Shown piece by piece: positions 9,128 through 16,442 of a stretch of DNA of 30,156 nt (position 1 is the first letter of the stretch; each line of letters begins with the position of its first letter). Origin of the DNA: JBBDYH01 sp040901795. Its GTDB lineage: Bacteria; Planctomycetota; Planctomycetia; Pirellulales; JALHPA01. The position numbers were made by a program, and so were the translations under genes. The stretch lies in the NCBI GenBank assembly GCA_040901795.1, contig JBBDYH010000062.1, forward strand, positions 1-30,156, in the 5' to 3' direction. Under the pieces are notes generated by a model. The model worked only from the letters and a program-made list of their open reading frames with translations, searched no databases and was not told the DNA's origin.

Positions 9128-9164
9128 GAGATCGGTGTCCGCTAGATACGCTCCCGATCATCGC

Positions 9165-10331
9165 TCACGGATTCGCGGCATGCAAGTACGGTGAGTCGCC
9201 TCGCGTTTCGTTGCCAAGCGGAACTGCCTGAGCACGATCAAGGGAATAAACCTGAACCCTGTCGCCCCCACAGCGGAAGTCCTTTGGTGGGCCGTCCGGC
9301 AGACCTACCGTCGTTGCTTTTGCGGGGAAAAAAGTGATTCTTGCCGTGGCGAAGAGTCCCCGTAGCGAGCCAAACGTAGCGGCAACAGCGGACGGTTCAT
9401 AACCGCAGTGAACCATGCAGTCCTGGCAACGCGGGTTGCCACTGGCGCGACCATAGCAGTCCCAGGCAGTGGTTTCCATCAGCTCTCGAAATGTCGCCAC
9501 GTAGCCGTCATCGAGCAGGTAACACGGCTTCTGCCAGCCGAAGAGGTTATACGTTGGATTACCCCAGGGCGTGCATTCGAGTTGCCAGTTGCCTTTGAGA
9601 AACTCCAAGAACAACGGCGACTGGTTGAATTTCCAGCGCCGTTTGGCGCCGTTCAACAGCCGGCGGAACAGACGCGTCGTTTGTTCGCGTTTGAGAAAAT
9701 GATCCTGATCCGGCGCTTTGGCGTAGCTGTAACCCGGCGAAAGCATCATGCCTTCCACACCGAGATCCATCAGGGTGTCGAAGAACGCGCGCAGGCGCTC
9801 CGGATCGGCGTCGTCGTACAGCGTGGTGTTCGTTGTCACGCGAAAGCCGGCGGCGAGCGCGGCGCGGATGGCGGCAATCGCCGCGTCGTACACGCCCGCG
9901 CGGCAGACCGCGTGATCGTGCTCCTCGCGCGGGCCATCGAGGTGGACCGAAAAGGAGAAGTATTTGGACGGCTTAAACAGGTGCAGTGACTCTTCGAGCT
10001 TGATGGCGTTCGTGCAGAGGTAGACGTACTTCTTCCGCGCGACCAGGCCGGCGACAATCTCATCGATCTGCGGGTGGAGCAACGGCTCGCCGCCGGGGAT
10101 CGAGACAATGGGCGCTCCGCATTCGTCCGCCGCACGAAAACACTGCTCCGGCGAAAGATGCCGCCGCAGCACTCCGGTGGGATGCTGGATCTTGCCGCAG
10201 CCGGCGCAAGCGAGGTTGCAGCGGAAGAGCGGCTCCAGCATCAGCACGAGCGGATACCGCTGTACGCCGCGCAGCCTCTGCCGCAGGACGTACGTGACGA
10301 CGGTCCACATCTGCGAGAGCGGTACGGCCAT
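9165..10331 (-). CDS. hpnH: Radical SAM adenosylhopane synthase HpnH
   Basis: Radical SAM enzyme that adds a 5'-deoxyadenosyl group to hopene to give adenosylhopane, the entry to extended C35 hopanoids; HpnG then acts on the product. The 388-residue protein carries the cluster motif CNLACAGC (C38, C42, C45), preceded by the HpnH-typical YPLVLMLEPLFR, then SIPGGEPLLHPQI (SAM-binding GGE), CTNAIKL and SVHLDG. The C-terminal Cys-rich segment WDCYGRASGNPRCQDCMVHCGYEP is also HpnH-like. The final ~50 residues (after GSLRGLF) look less conserved. ATG 10331 is directly preceded by a CGAAGGATGAA-type repeat and has no visible Shine-Dalgarno. The upstream gene on the same strand is the cyclase, separated by a four-hairpin REP cluster. 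Confidence 0.95.
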   Translation of the reverse strand: MAVPLSQMWTVVTYVLRQRLRGVQRYPLVLMLEPLFRCNLACAGCGKIQHPTGVLRRHLSPEQCFRAADECGAPIVSIPGGEPLLHPQIDEIVAGLVARKKYVYLCTNAIKLEESLHLFKPSKYFSFSVHLDGPREEHDHAVCRAGVYDAAIAAIRAALAAGFRVTTNTTLYDDADPERLRAFFDTLMDLGVEGMMLSPGYSYAKAPDQDHFLKREQTTRLFRRLLNGAKRRWKFNQSPLFLEFLKGNWQLECTPWGNPTYNLFGWQKPCYLLDDGYVATFRELMETTAWDCYGRASGNPRCQDCMVHCGYEPSAVAATFGSLRGLFATARITFFPAKATTVGLPDGPPKDFRCGGDRVQVYSLDRAQAVPLGNETRGDSPYLHAANP

Positions 10332-10334
10332 GAG

Positions 10335-10367
10335 CGAAGGATGAATTACGAAGGACGAAGGATGAAA
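10335..10367. repeat. Short direct repeats immediately upstream of hpnH
   Basis: CGAAGGATGAA occurs twice (10335 and 10357) with a CGAAGGA copy between them. On the hpnH strand the array reads TTCATCCTTCG and ends three bases before the ATG at 10331. It is another start-codon-adjacent repeat, unrelated in sequence to those of ispH and hpnG. Confidence 0.75.
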
Positions 10368-10375
10368 GGGACTCT

Positions 10376-10476
10376 CGTTCCCACGCTCTGCGTGGGAACG
10401 TTAGCACTCGCCGCTCTGCGGCGCGTCAGGCCGCGGAGCGGCCGCGGCATCGGTTCCCACGCAGAGCGTGGGAACC
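10376..10476. repeat. Four-hairpin REP cluster (BIME-like) between hpnH and the cyclase
   Basis: Hairpin 1 (10376-10400) has arms CGTTCCCACGC / GCGTGGGAACG and loop TCT. Hairpin 2 (10409-10423) is CGCCGC / GCGGCG, loop TCT. Hairpin 3 (10431-10447) has arms CCGCGG / CCGCGG. Hairpin 4 (10452-10476) has arms GGTTCCCACGC / GCGTGGGAACC, loop AGA, that is, hairpin 1 in inverted orientation. The same hairpins flank the RAYT gene at 21737 and 22395. The cyclase stop codon (10401) and its last ~25 codons lie inside this cluster. Confidence 0.9.
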
Positions 10477-12593
10477 AGTTGCGCGTACCTGGCCAGTGCC
10501 ATGAGCGGGAAATAAATCGGATACATGTGATAACGCAAATAAAACACGCGCGGGAAGCCGGTGCCCGTGAACTCGGTTTCGTCCCAGCCGCCGTCAGCGC
10601 GCTGATGTTCGATCAAGTAGGCGATTCCACGCCGCACGGCGGTATGGCGCGCCCGGCCGGCCGCCATCAAGCCCAGCACAGCCCACGCGGTTTGCGACGC
10701 CGTGGTCTTGCCTTGACCCCGCTTATGCGGTTCGGCGTAGCTGTCGGGCGATTCTCCCCAGCCGCCGCTCGATTGTTGAAACGCGATCAACCAATCGGCG
10801 CCTGCTACGATTGCCGGATCATCGGGGCTCACTCCGATGGCCGTCAAGCCGACAAGCGCCTGCCAGGTTCCGTAGATGTAGTTGACTCCCCAGCGGCCGA
10901 ACCAGCTTCCGTCCGCCTCCTGCGTTCGGCGAAGATATGCCACAGCGTGATCCACGGCCGGATCACCAACGCGGCGGCCAAGCTGACCCAGCGCCTCCAG
11001 CACGCGTGCGGTCAGGTCCGGCGTGCTGGGGTCGATCATCGCGTTGTGATCGGCGAACGGCACGTAACAAAGGAACTCGCGATCGTTGTCGCGGTCGAAC
11101 GCGCCCCAGCCGCCGTCGCGGTTCTGCATGGCGAGCATCCACTTTTCCGCTCGCTCCGTCGCGGCCAAAACCCGGTCGAGTCGCCTGACACGAGTGTCTC
11201 CTGACCGAATAGGAGGAAAGTCGTCAGCGACCACGCCTAGCTCCGGCGGCAAGGCGTTTACGGCGTCGCGAAGGTCGCCATCGAACTGCTTCACGAGCGC
11301 CATCGCGACCATCGCCGTATCGTCCAGGTCGGGATAATACTGATTGGCATACTCGAAGCACCAGCCGCCAGGCTCACAATCGACCGTCTCAGCCCAATCA
11401 CCGCGCAACTGCACTTCGTTGTCCAACAGCCAATCCACCGCGGCAGCGATCGACTCTTGCTCGTTGGACATGCCGGCATCGTGCAAGCCACGCAGCGCGA
11501 TGGCCGTATCCCACACCGGCGACTTACAGGGCTGCAAGCGGGCGGCATGCTCCTCTTCGAGAATCAAACCTTCCAGCCGCTCGTAGCAATACCGCAGCTC
11601 CGGTGAAGAGTCGTCATAGCCAAGGCAGCGAAGCGCGATGACGCTCCAGATCATCGGCGGAAAGATGGCGCCCAGGCCATCGCTGTGCTGGAAGCGGTCG
11701 ATCATCCACTTCTCTGCCGCCTTAATGGCCCGCTTCCGACCGGGCATCAACTTGCGACGCTGCAAGCGTTTGAGCGTCGCATCAACTGTGCGGAAGAAGC
11801 GGTCCCAACTGAAGAGCCCCGTGCCGCCCTTCAAGCCGGGGCACCGTAGCGGCGGCCAGTCGGCCGGCTCACGAATGAACAACTCGCGGATGCCGCGCTC
11901 GGACGGTACTTGGCGCACCGGCTGGTGGGCCGACATGATCGACAGCGGCACAATGATTGTCCGCGACCACGCGCTGACCGCATACAGGTTGACGGGAAAC
12001 CACTTTGGCAAGAGCACAAACTCCGGAGGCACGGCCGGGCATTGCTCATAGCCGACCTGGCCGAGCAATGCCAGATAAAACCGCGTGAAGCTGTTGACCG
12101 CGTCAGCGCCGCCGTGGGCGAGAATCGCCGCGCGGGCACGCTGCATCGGCTCACTCGAAGGGTCATGGCCTGTCAGCTTAAGCGCGAAATAGGCCTTTAC
12201 GCTGGCGCTAATATCGACCGGCCCGCCGGGGTAGATCGCCCAGCCGCCTTCGGCGAGCTGCAGGTCCAGCATGTGCTGCGCACACTTGAGAGCAACCGGC
12301 TCTTGTTCGCGGCCCAACCAGGCGAGTAGCAGGATGTACTCGCTTTCGAGGATCGTATCGCCTTCGAGCTCGCCGACCCAATGACCGTCGGCGTGTTGTT
12401 CCGCCAGTAGCCACTGGCGCGTGCGCGCGATCGCGTGGCGAAGTAGTGTGGCAGAGCTTTTCTCAGAGGTCGCTGGTAGATCGCCGGAAAGCTGCTTCAG
12501 TTCGCCTGCCAATAGCAGGCCGGGCGCGGTTTGCCCGTCGGCGGCGATGAGCTTAAAAGACTTAGCAAAGAACGCGCGTGCGTCGAGTGGCAT
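10401..12593 (-). CDS. shc: Squalene-hopene cyclase
   Basis: Class II triterpene cyclase, a monotopic membrane enzyme that folds squalene into hopene/hopanol. The 730-residue protein has the catalytic acid motif PDLDDTA (DXDD, D422-D425) and many QW-type repeats: DGHWVGELEGDT, GGWAIYPGG, GGWCFEYANQ, GGWGAFDRDND, GSWFGRWGVNYIYGTW, GGWGESPDSY and GGWDETEFTGTGFP. Native sequence ends about LMALARYAQ; the following LVPTLCVGTDAAAAPRPDA tail is encoded by the REP cluster and is probably not functional. The start ATG 12593 leaves a ~45-residue leader before the first helix, within the family range. No strong ribosome site is visible. It reads toward hpnH and hpnG, so it is likely the first gene of this arm of the hopanoid cluster. 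Confidence 0.96.
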   Translation of the reverse strand: MPLDARAFFAKSFKLIAADGQTAPGLLLAGELKQLSGDLPATSEKSSATLLRHAIARTRQWLLAEQHADGHWVGELEGDTILESEYILLLAWLGREQEPVALKCAQHMLDLQLAEGGWAIYPGGPVDISASVKAYFALKLTGHDPSSEPMQRARAAILAHGGADAVNSFTRFYLALLGQVGYEQCPAVPPEFVLLPKWFPVNLYAVSAWSRTIIVPLSIMSAHQPVRQVPSERGIRELFIREPADWPPLRCPGLKGGTGLFSWDRFFRTVDATLKRLQRRKLMPGRKRAIKAAEKWMIDRFQHSDGLGAIFPPMIWSVIALRCLGYDDSSPELRYCYERLEGLILEEEHAARLQPCKSPVWDTAIALRGLHDAGMSNEQESIAAAVDWLLDNEVQLRGDWAETVDCEPGGWCFEYANQYYPDLDDTAMVAMALVKQFDGDLRDAVNALPPELGVVADDFPPIRSGDTRVRRLDRVLAATERAEKWMLAMQNRDGGWGAFDRDNDREFLCYVPFADHNAMIDPSTPDLTARVLEALGQLGRRVGDPAVDHAVAYLRRTQEADGSWFGRWGVNYIYGTWQALVGLTAIGVSPDDPAIVAGADWLIAFQQSSGGWGESPDSYAEPHKRGQGKTTASQTAWAVLGLMAAGRARHTAVRRGIAYLIEHQRADGGWDETEFTGTGFPRVFYLRYHMYPIYFPLMALARYAQLVPTLCVGTDAAAAPRPDAPQSGEC

Positions 12594-12710
12594 GGTGATC
12601 GTCGTCCCTGACCTTCACCGGGAAATGTCGTAAACAGTTGGAGGGCAAAGCTTAAGCGAAGGCGGTAGCCGCAACAAGTGCAGTTGCCGACCGGTGGGCA
12701 ACCTCAGCCG

Positions 12711-12760
12711 TAGGACGGCCTTCCAAGGCCGTTCCTACTCCCGACGGCCTTGGAAGGCCA
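12711..12760. repeat. Double palindrome of the GGCCTTCCAAGGCC family
   Basis: The first palindrome (12711-12737) pairs TAGGACGGCCTT with AAGGCCGTTCCTA (one extra base). The second (12746-12759) is GGCCTT / AAGGCC in the opposite loop sense (GG loop instead of CC). The histidine kinase stop (12735) lies within it, so the kinase C-terminus MAFQGRRE is repeat-encoded. Confidence 0.8.
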
Positions 12761-13511
12761 TCGTACTCGTCGGCGACACGCCGAGCGAAATGACAAACGT
12801 CGCCCCGCCGCCGGCAGTTTCGCGCACGTCGATTGCGCCGCCGTGGAGCGTGACCAGGCGCCAGGCTTTGGAAAGGCCGAAGCCGAGCCCGGGGGCGCCG
12901 CCGGCTTCGCGGCCGGAGAAGAAGGGGTCGAAGATCTTGGGGCGAATGTCGGGGGGGATCCCGGGGCCATTGTCGGCGACGGTGACCTTTGCCCCGCCGG
13001 TCGGTAAGCGACTGACACACAGCTCAATCTGGCCGCCCTTGGATATCGCTTGAAGCGCATTCGTGCACAGGACGCGAATCACCAGGGCCAACTGCACTGG
13101 ATCAGCCGAGATTCGGACCGTTTCAGCCTGGACGACGATGCGTACGCCCGCGGCATCAGCGTCGGAGTGCAGTTCGTTCGCGACGCGCGTCAGAAGATTG
13201 CCAACGTCCACCTCCTCCGGCCGAAGCTGCGGCGGGCGGGCGAACAGCATCAGGTCGGCGATCATCTCGTGCGCGCGGAACGCCTGCGCATTGATCGCAG
13301 CCAGCTTGCGCCGCTTCTCCGGATCGGTCTCCTCCTGCAACAGTGTCTGCGCCCGCGTGGCGATGTTGGCCAGCGGGTTATTGATTTCATGCCCCGCGCC
13401 GTAGGCCAGCTCCTTCATCGCCTCCAGCTTGGCGCGCTCGACCGCCTCGGCGAAGCGATGCTCCAGCTCTTCGAGCCGCATCATTTTTGCTTCGAGCGAT
13501 TCGTCAGTCAT
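12735..13511 (-). CDS. Sensor histidine kinase, soluble
   Basis: Cytosolic kinase of 258 residues without sensor or membrane segment. The N-terminal ~35 residues form a helix rich in Glu/Arg. The H-box AYGAGHEINNPLANI places the phospho-accepting His at residue 41. The N-box is CTNALQAI, G1 DNGPGIPPDI, F-box FDPFFSGR and G2 GLGFGLSKAW. It would phosphorylate a receiver, probably that of the next gene upstream (13652), judged by adjacency. The start is ATG 13511; a TTG at 13523 lies inside a terminator T-run and is unlikely. An intrinsic terminator ends about 11 bp before the start, so expression may need readthrough or attenuation control. The last residues come from a palindromic repeat. Confidence 0.88.
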   Translation of the reverse strand: MTDESLEAKMMRLEELEHRFAEAVERAKLEAMKELAYGAGHEINNPLANIATRAQTLLQEETDPEKRRKLAAINAQAFRAHEMIADLMLFARPPQLRPEEVDVGNLLTRVANELHSDADAAGVRIVVQAETVRISADPVQLALVIRVLCTNALQAISKGGQIELCVSRLPTGGAKVTVADNGPGIPPDIRPKIFDPFFSGREAGGAPGLGFGLSKAWRLVTLHGGAIDVRETAGGGATFVISLGVSPTSTMAFQGRRE

Positions 13512-13521
13512 AGAGATATAC

Positions 13522-13555
13522 AAAAACAGCCCAACCGGCGCAGCCGGTGGGCTGT
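13522..13555 (-). terminator. Intrinsic terminator/attenuator just upstream of the histidine kinase start
   Basis: On the minus strand an ACAGCCCACCGGC arm pairs with GCCGGTTGGGCTGT (13-14 bp with one bulged base, loop TGC), followed by a T5 run at 13526-13522. It lies downstream of the multi-hairpin region and ends 11 bp before the kinase ATG. The T-run is only on the minus strand, which fixes the direction. Confidence 0.85.
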
Positions 13556-13651
13556 GAATTCGATTGCAAGGTTTCCGTTAAACTTGCCGCTTCGTGTCCC
13601 TGACGAAGGGTGCTGCGTCCGGTTCCTTCCGGGCCGGACTGACCGCAGCAA
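13556..13651 (-). ncRNA. Multi-hairpin RNA candidate with an SRP-RNA-like apical hairpin
   Basis: Between the regulator stop (13652) and the terminator lie three consecutive hairpins. The first (13650-13611) has outer arms TGCTGC / GCAGCA and inner arms GTCCGG / CCGGAC, and contains GGTCAG on the 5' side, a CCCGGAAGG tip and GCAGC on the 3' side. These are the order and content of the bacterial small SRP RNA domain IV (GGUCAG, GGAA loop, GCAGC), but with about five extra base pairs below the loop. The second (13608-13590) is CTTCGT / ACGAAG and the third (13587-13566) is GCAAG-TTT / AAA-C-CTTGC. Alternatives are a kinase-gene attenuator leader, or an unrelated hairpin repeat. The SRP identity is a guess; the structured region is clear. 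Confidence 0.5.
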
Positions 13652-14236
13652 TCAGCCGGCCAACAGACTGGTCTCAATTTCTAAGAGTTGGCAGATCCGA
13701 TCCACCAACTGGTCGACCTCGAACGGCTTCTGCATGAAGTCGTCGGCGCCGCTCGCCCGCAGGTCCTCGATCTTGTCCTGCTCGACCATGCCGGAGATGC
13801 AAATGATCTTCACATCGTCCATGGTCGGATCGGTACGGACGCGCTGGCAAACCTCCTTGCCGTTGATGTCCGGCAGCATGACATCGAGCACGATGAGGTC
13901 CGGATGGTACTCCTTGACCATCATGCCGGCGTCGAAGCCGTTGTTGACGCTGCGGACCTCGAAGCGGCCGTCCTTGTCGAGCACGTCGGTGATCAGCTCG
14001 ACCAGCTCCGGGTCGTCATCGACGACCAGGATCTTGCGTTTGCCGCTCTCCAGGGCATCGGTTGGAATGCCGTTTTCCCGCATGAACTGGTACAGCTCGT
14101 TGCGGGGAATCCGGCGGAAACGGCTGCCGGGGACTCGGAAGCCTTTGAGCTGACCCGAATCGAAGCAGCGAATAATGGTCTGTTGGCTGACCTTACAGAT
14201 TTTGGCCGCCTCACCCGTCGTAAAGACTGTTTTCAT
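13652..14236 (-). CDS. Response regulator with N-terminal excisionase-type HTH and C-terminal receiver
   Basis: A 194-residue cytosolic regulator with inverted domain order. Residues 1-58 form an excisionase/MerR-like (HTH_17) DNA-binding domain: TTGEAAKICKVSQQTIIRCF, then RVPGSRFRRIPRNELYQFM. Residues 67-188 form a receiver with acidic pocket VVDDDPE (D73-D75), phosphorylation site LIVLDVMLPD (D118), ICISG and the conserved Lys in MQKPF. Phosphorylation likely alters DNA binding or dimerisation; targets are unknown. ATG 14236 has a purine-rich GGAGAGGGG about 11-19 bases upstream. A near-consensus promoter lies at 14441-14414, giving a leader of about 170 nt with a CTAGCC/GGCTAG hairpin just before the ribosome site. 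It is followed by the RNA candidate and then the kinase. Confidence 0.92.
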   Translation of the reverse strand: MKTVFTTGEAAKICKVSQQTIIRCFDSGQLKGFRVPGSRFRRIPRNELYQFMRENGIPTDALESGKRKILVVDDDPELVELITDVLDKDGRFEVRSVNNGFDAGMMVKEYHPDLIVLDVMLPDINGKEVCQRVRTDPTMDDVKIICISGMVEQDKIEDLRASGADDFMQKPFEVDQLVDRICQLLEIETSLLAG

Positions 14237-14413
14237 CTGCGAACCACCCCTCTCCCTAGCCGATGGTGCAGGCTAGTCAAAGCGGGACTTCCGTGACTCT
14301 TGGTCGCAAGGTTCACCTGAAGTTCCTAGTCCTCCGTGTGGCGCTTGACACGAACGGTAAAGCGATATGGCTTTCCGGTATCTCCAAGATTACCGACTTT
14401 GCCATCTATGCCG

Positions 14414-14441
14414 ATTATATGTACCTTGCGTAATGAGTCAA
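14414..14441 (-). promoter_or_regulatory. Near-consensus sigma70 promoter for the HTH-receiver gene
   Basis: On the minus strand TTGACT (14441-14436) is followed by a 16-bp spacer and TATAAT (14419-14414). Transcription should start near 14407, giving a 5' leader of about 170 nt to ATG 14236. It is one of the two best promoters in the window. Confidence 0.72.
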
Positions 14442-14520
14442 GGTCGATCTAATCCGCGCAAAGTGCTGAGAAGCAATGCCTTACGCAAAACGCGCTGGCG
14501 CATCGCAATTTTCTTGAAAG

Positions 14521-14599
14521 CACGTGGCCGGGTGCCTCCTGCACGTGGCCGAGTCTCTCCCAGACTCGCAATCGCGTCTCGGAGCGACGCGGCCACGTG
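14521..14599. repeat. Compound palindrome with CACGTGGCCG arms
   Basis: CACGTGGCCG occurs at 14521 and 14542, and its complement CGGCCACGTG at 14590-14599. Inside the 14542/14590 arms are two hairpins: GAGTCT / AGACTC (14551-14567) and GCGTC / GACGC (14574-14590). The whole can fold as a three-way junction. It begins 17 bp beyond the mnmG stop and belongs to a different family from the other palindromes here. Confidence 0.8.
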
Positions 14600-14615
14600 A
14601 CGCGCCTACGGGCGG

Positions 14616-16442
14616 TCAGCGTCCGTCGAGATGGATCATCAGCAGCGCTATGTCGGCCGGCGTAATGCCGCTAATTCGGCTGGCTTGGGCGACACTGACG
14701 GGGCGTACGCGGAGGAGCTTTTCGCGCGCTTCGGCGCGAAGTTGCGTCAGCCGGGCATAGTCAAAACTGTCCGGGATTCGACGCTCGGCCAATCGCCGAT
14801 TCCGTTCGACCTCCTGATCTTGTCGTACGATATAGCCTTCGTACTTGGCGTCGTACTCGATCTGGCGGGCGACTTCGACCGGGACGCTGGCCAGGTCCGG
14901 GAGAAGCTCAACCAGTTGCGGCCAGCTCACCTCCGGCCGGCGCAACAGCTTCAGGTACGAGGAATCGCCGGCTCGCGCCTGTTCCAGCAGTACCTTCAGG
15001 CGCTCTATTTCGCCCAGCTTGTGCTCGAACCGCTGCCAGCGCGGCAGATCGACCAGGCCGACGCGGCGGCCTAACTGTGTCAGGCGGCGGTCGGCGTTAT
15101 CCTGCCGGAGTGAAAGTCGATACTCGGCGCGGCTGGTAAACATCCGGTACGGCTCATCGACGCCGCGCGTCACGAGATCGTCGATGAGCACGCCGATATA
15201 GGCCTGATCGCGGTCGAGGATCAGGGGCTCGTCGTCGCGGAGTTTGAGTGCGGCGTTGATCCCCGCCATGAGTCCCTGGGCCGCCGCTTCTTCGTAACCG
15301 GTCGTGCCGTTGATCTGGCCAGCGAAGTAGAGCCCGGCGACGCGCTTGGTTTCGAGGGTCGGCCGAAGCTGCTCGGGTGGTGCATAGTCGTACTCGACGG
15401 CGTAACCATAGCGCATGATCTCGGCCTGCTCGAGGCCGGGGACAAGGCGGATCATCGCGTCCTGCACATCGCGCGGCAGACTCGTCGAGATGCCATTGAC
15501 GTAGACTTCGCGTGTGTTGCGCCCTTCCGGCTCCAGGAAAAGCTGGTGCTGCTGTTTGTCGGCGAAGCGGACGACCTTATCTTCGATCGAAGGGCAGTAT
15601 CGCGGCCCGCGCGATTGAATCTGCCCGCTGTACATCGGCGCGCGGTGCAGGTTGTGGCGGATGATCTCGTGGACCGCGTCGTTGGTATAGGTAATCCAGC
15701 AAGGCATTTGTTCGCAGTCGAGCCGATCGGTCAGGAACGAAAAGGGCTGCGGATCGTCGTCGCCGGGCTGCAGCTCGCACTGGCTGTAGTCGATCGTGCG
15801 GCCGTTGAGCCGTGCCGGCGTACCGGTTTTGAACCGCGACAGCTCGAAGCCCAGCCGGTTGAGCGCTCCGCTGATGCCGGCGGTGGTCCCTTCTCCCGCG
15901 CGGCCCCCGGCGGTCTTCGTTTCGCCGGTGTGCATGATGGCCTGCAGGAACGTGCCGGTGGTGAGAATCACGGCGCGGGCCTGGTATACGGCGTCGCCAC
16001 GAACGCGCACGCCGGTGATTCTGGTTTCGCCCGCCGATTCTTCAGTCAGCAATTCCTCGACGACTTCCTGGCGCAGCGTTAGATTCTCTTGCTCCTCGAC
16101 AATCCGCTTGATCTCGAACTGGTAGGCCTTCTTGTCGGCCTGCGCCCTCGGGCTGTGCATCGCAGGGCCCTTGCGACGATTGAGCAGCCGGAACTGGATA
16201 CCGGTGGCATCGATCGCCCGGCCCATCGCCCCGCCCAGTGCATCAATCTCACGGACGATCTGCCCCTTGGCCACGCCGCCGATGGCCGGGTTGCAGCTCA
16301 TCTGCCCAACGGTGTCGCAGTTGATCGTGAGCAGGGCGGTCTTCGCCCCCATCCGCGCAGCCGCGAGCGCCGCTTCGACGCCGGCATGGCCGGCGCCGAT
16401 GACGAGGATGTCGTAGTGGTAGAGAGACATTGCGTTCGTCAT
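14616..16442 (-). CDS. mnmG: tRNA uridine-5-carboxymethylaminomethyl(34) synthesis enzyme MnmG (GidA)
   Basis: FAD-binding partner of MnmE that modifies the wobble uridine of certain tRNAs (cmnm5U34); cytosolic. The 608-residue protein has the FAD motif ILVIGAGHAGVEAALAAARMG (glycines 16-21), the GidA signatures SCNPAIGGVAKGQIVREIDALGG and GPRYCPSIEDKVVRF, and a helical C-terminus ending RISGITPADIALLMIHL. The ATG at 16442 overlaps the HEPN gene stop (ATGA); an internal ATG at 16430 (MSLYHYDI) would match typical N-termini equally well. The overlap joins mnmG to the nucleotidyltransferase/HEPN pair, an unusual upstream partner for this housekeeping gene. No mnmE or rsmG is nearby. Confidence 0.97.
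   Translation of the reverse strand: MTNAMSLYHYDILVIGAGHAGVEAALAAARMGAKTALLTINCDTVGQMSCNPAIGGVAKGQIVREIDALGGAMGRAIDATGIQFRLLNRRKGPAMHSPRAQADKKAYQFEIKRIVEEQENLTLRQEVVEELLTEESAGETRITGVRVRGDAVYQARAVILTTGTFLQAIMHTGETKTAGGRAGEGTTAGISGALNRLGFELSRFKTGTPARLNGRTIDYSQCELQPGDDDPQPFSFLTDRLDCEQMPCWITYTNDAVHEIIRHNLHRAPMYSGQIQSRGPRYCPSIEDKVVRFADKQQHQLFLEPEGRNTREVYVNGISTSLPRDVQDAMIRLVPGLEQAEIMRYGYAVEYDYAPPEQLRPTLETKRVAGLYFAGQINGTTGYEEAAAQGLMAGINAALKLRDDEPLILDRDQAYIGVLIDDLVTRGVDEPYRMFTSRAEYRLSLRQDNADRRLTQLGRRVGLVDLPRWQRFEHKLGEIERLKVLLEQARAGDSSYLKLLRRPEVSWPQLVELLPDLASVPVEVARQIEYDAKYEGYIVRQDQEVERNRRLAERRIPDSFDYARLTQLRAEAREKLLRVRPVSVAQASRISGITPADIALLMIHLDGR

Larger units (their letters stand above)
14237..14615. 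other. 379-bp intergenic region: promoter, leader and palindromic element
   Basis: Holds the regulator leader and promoter (14237-14441), a plus-strand TTGACA at 14345 with no convincing -10, and a compound palindrome at 14521-14599 near the mnmG stop. Short open frames here have no recognisable features, and I see no gene. Confidence 0.6.

Noticed and set aside
14345..14373. Plus-strand TTGACA as a promoter
   Set aside because: No -10 at acceptable distance and no plus-strand gene downstream before the mnmG end.
14367..14600. 77-codon plus-strand frame in the intergenic region
   Set aside because: No motif, and it overlaps the palindromic element.
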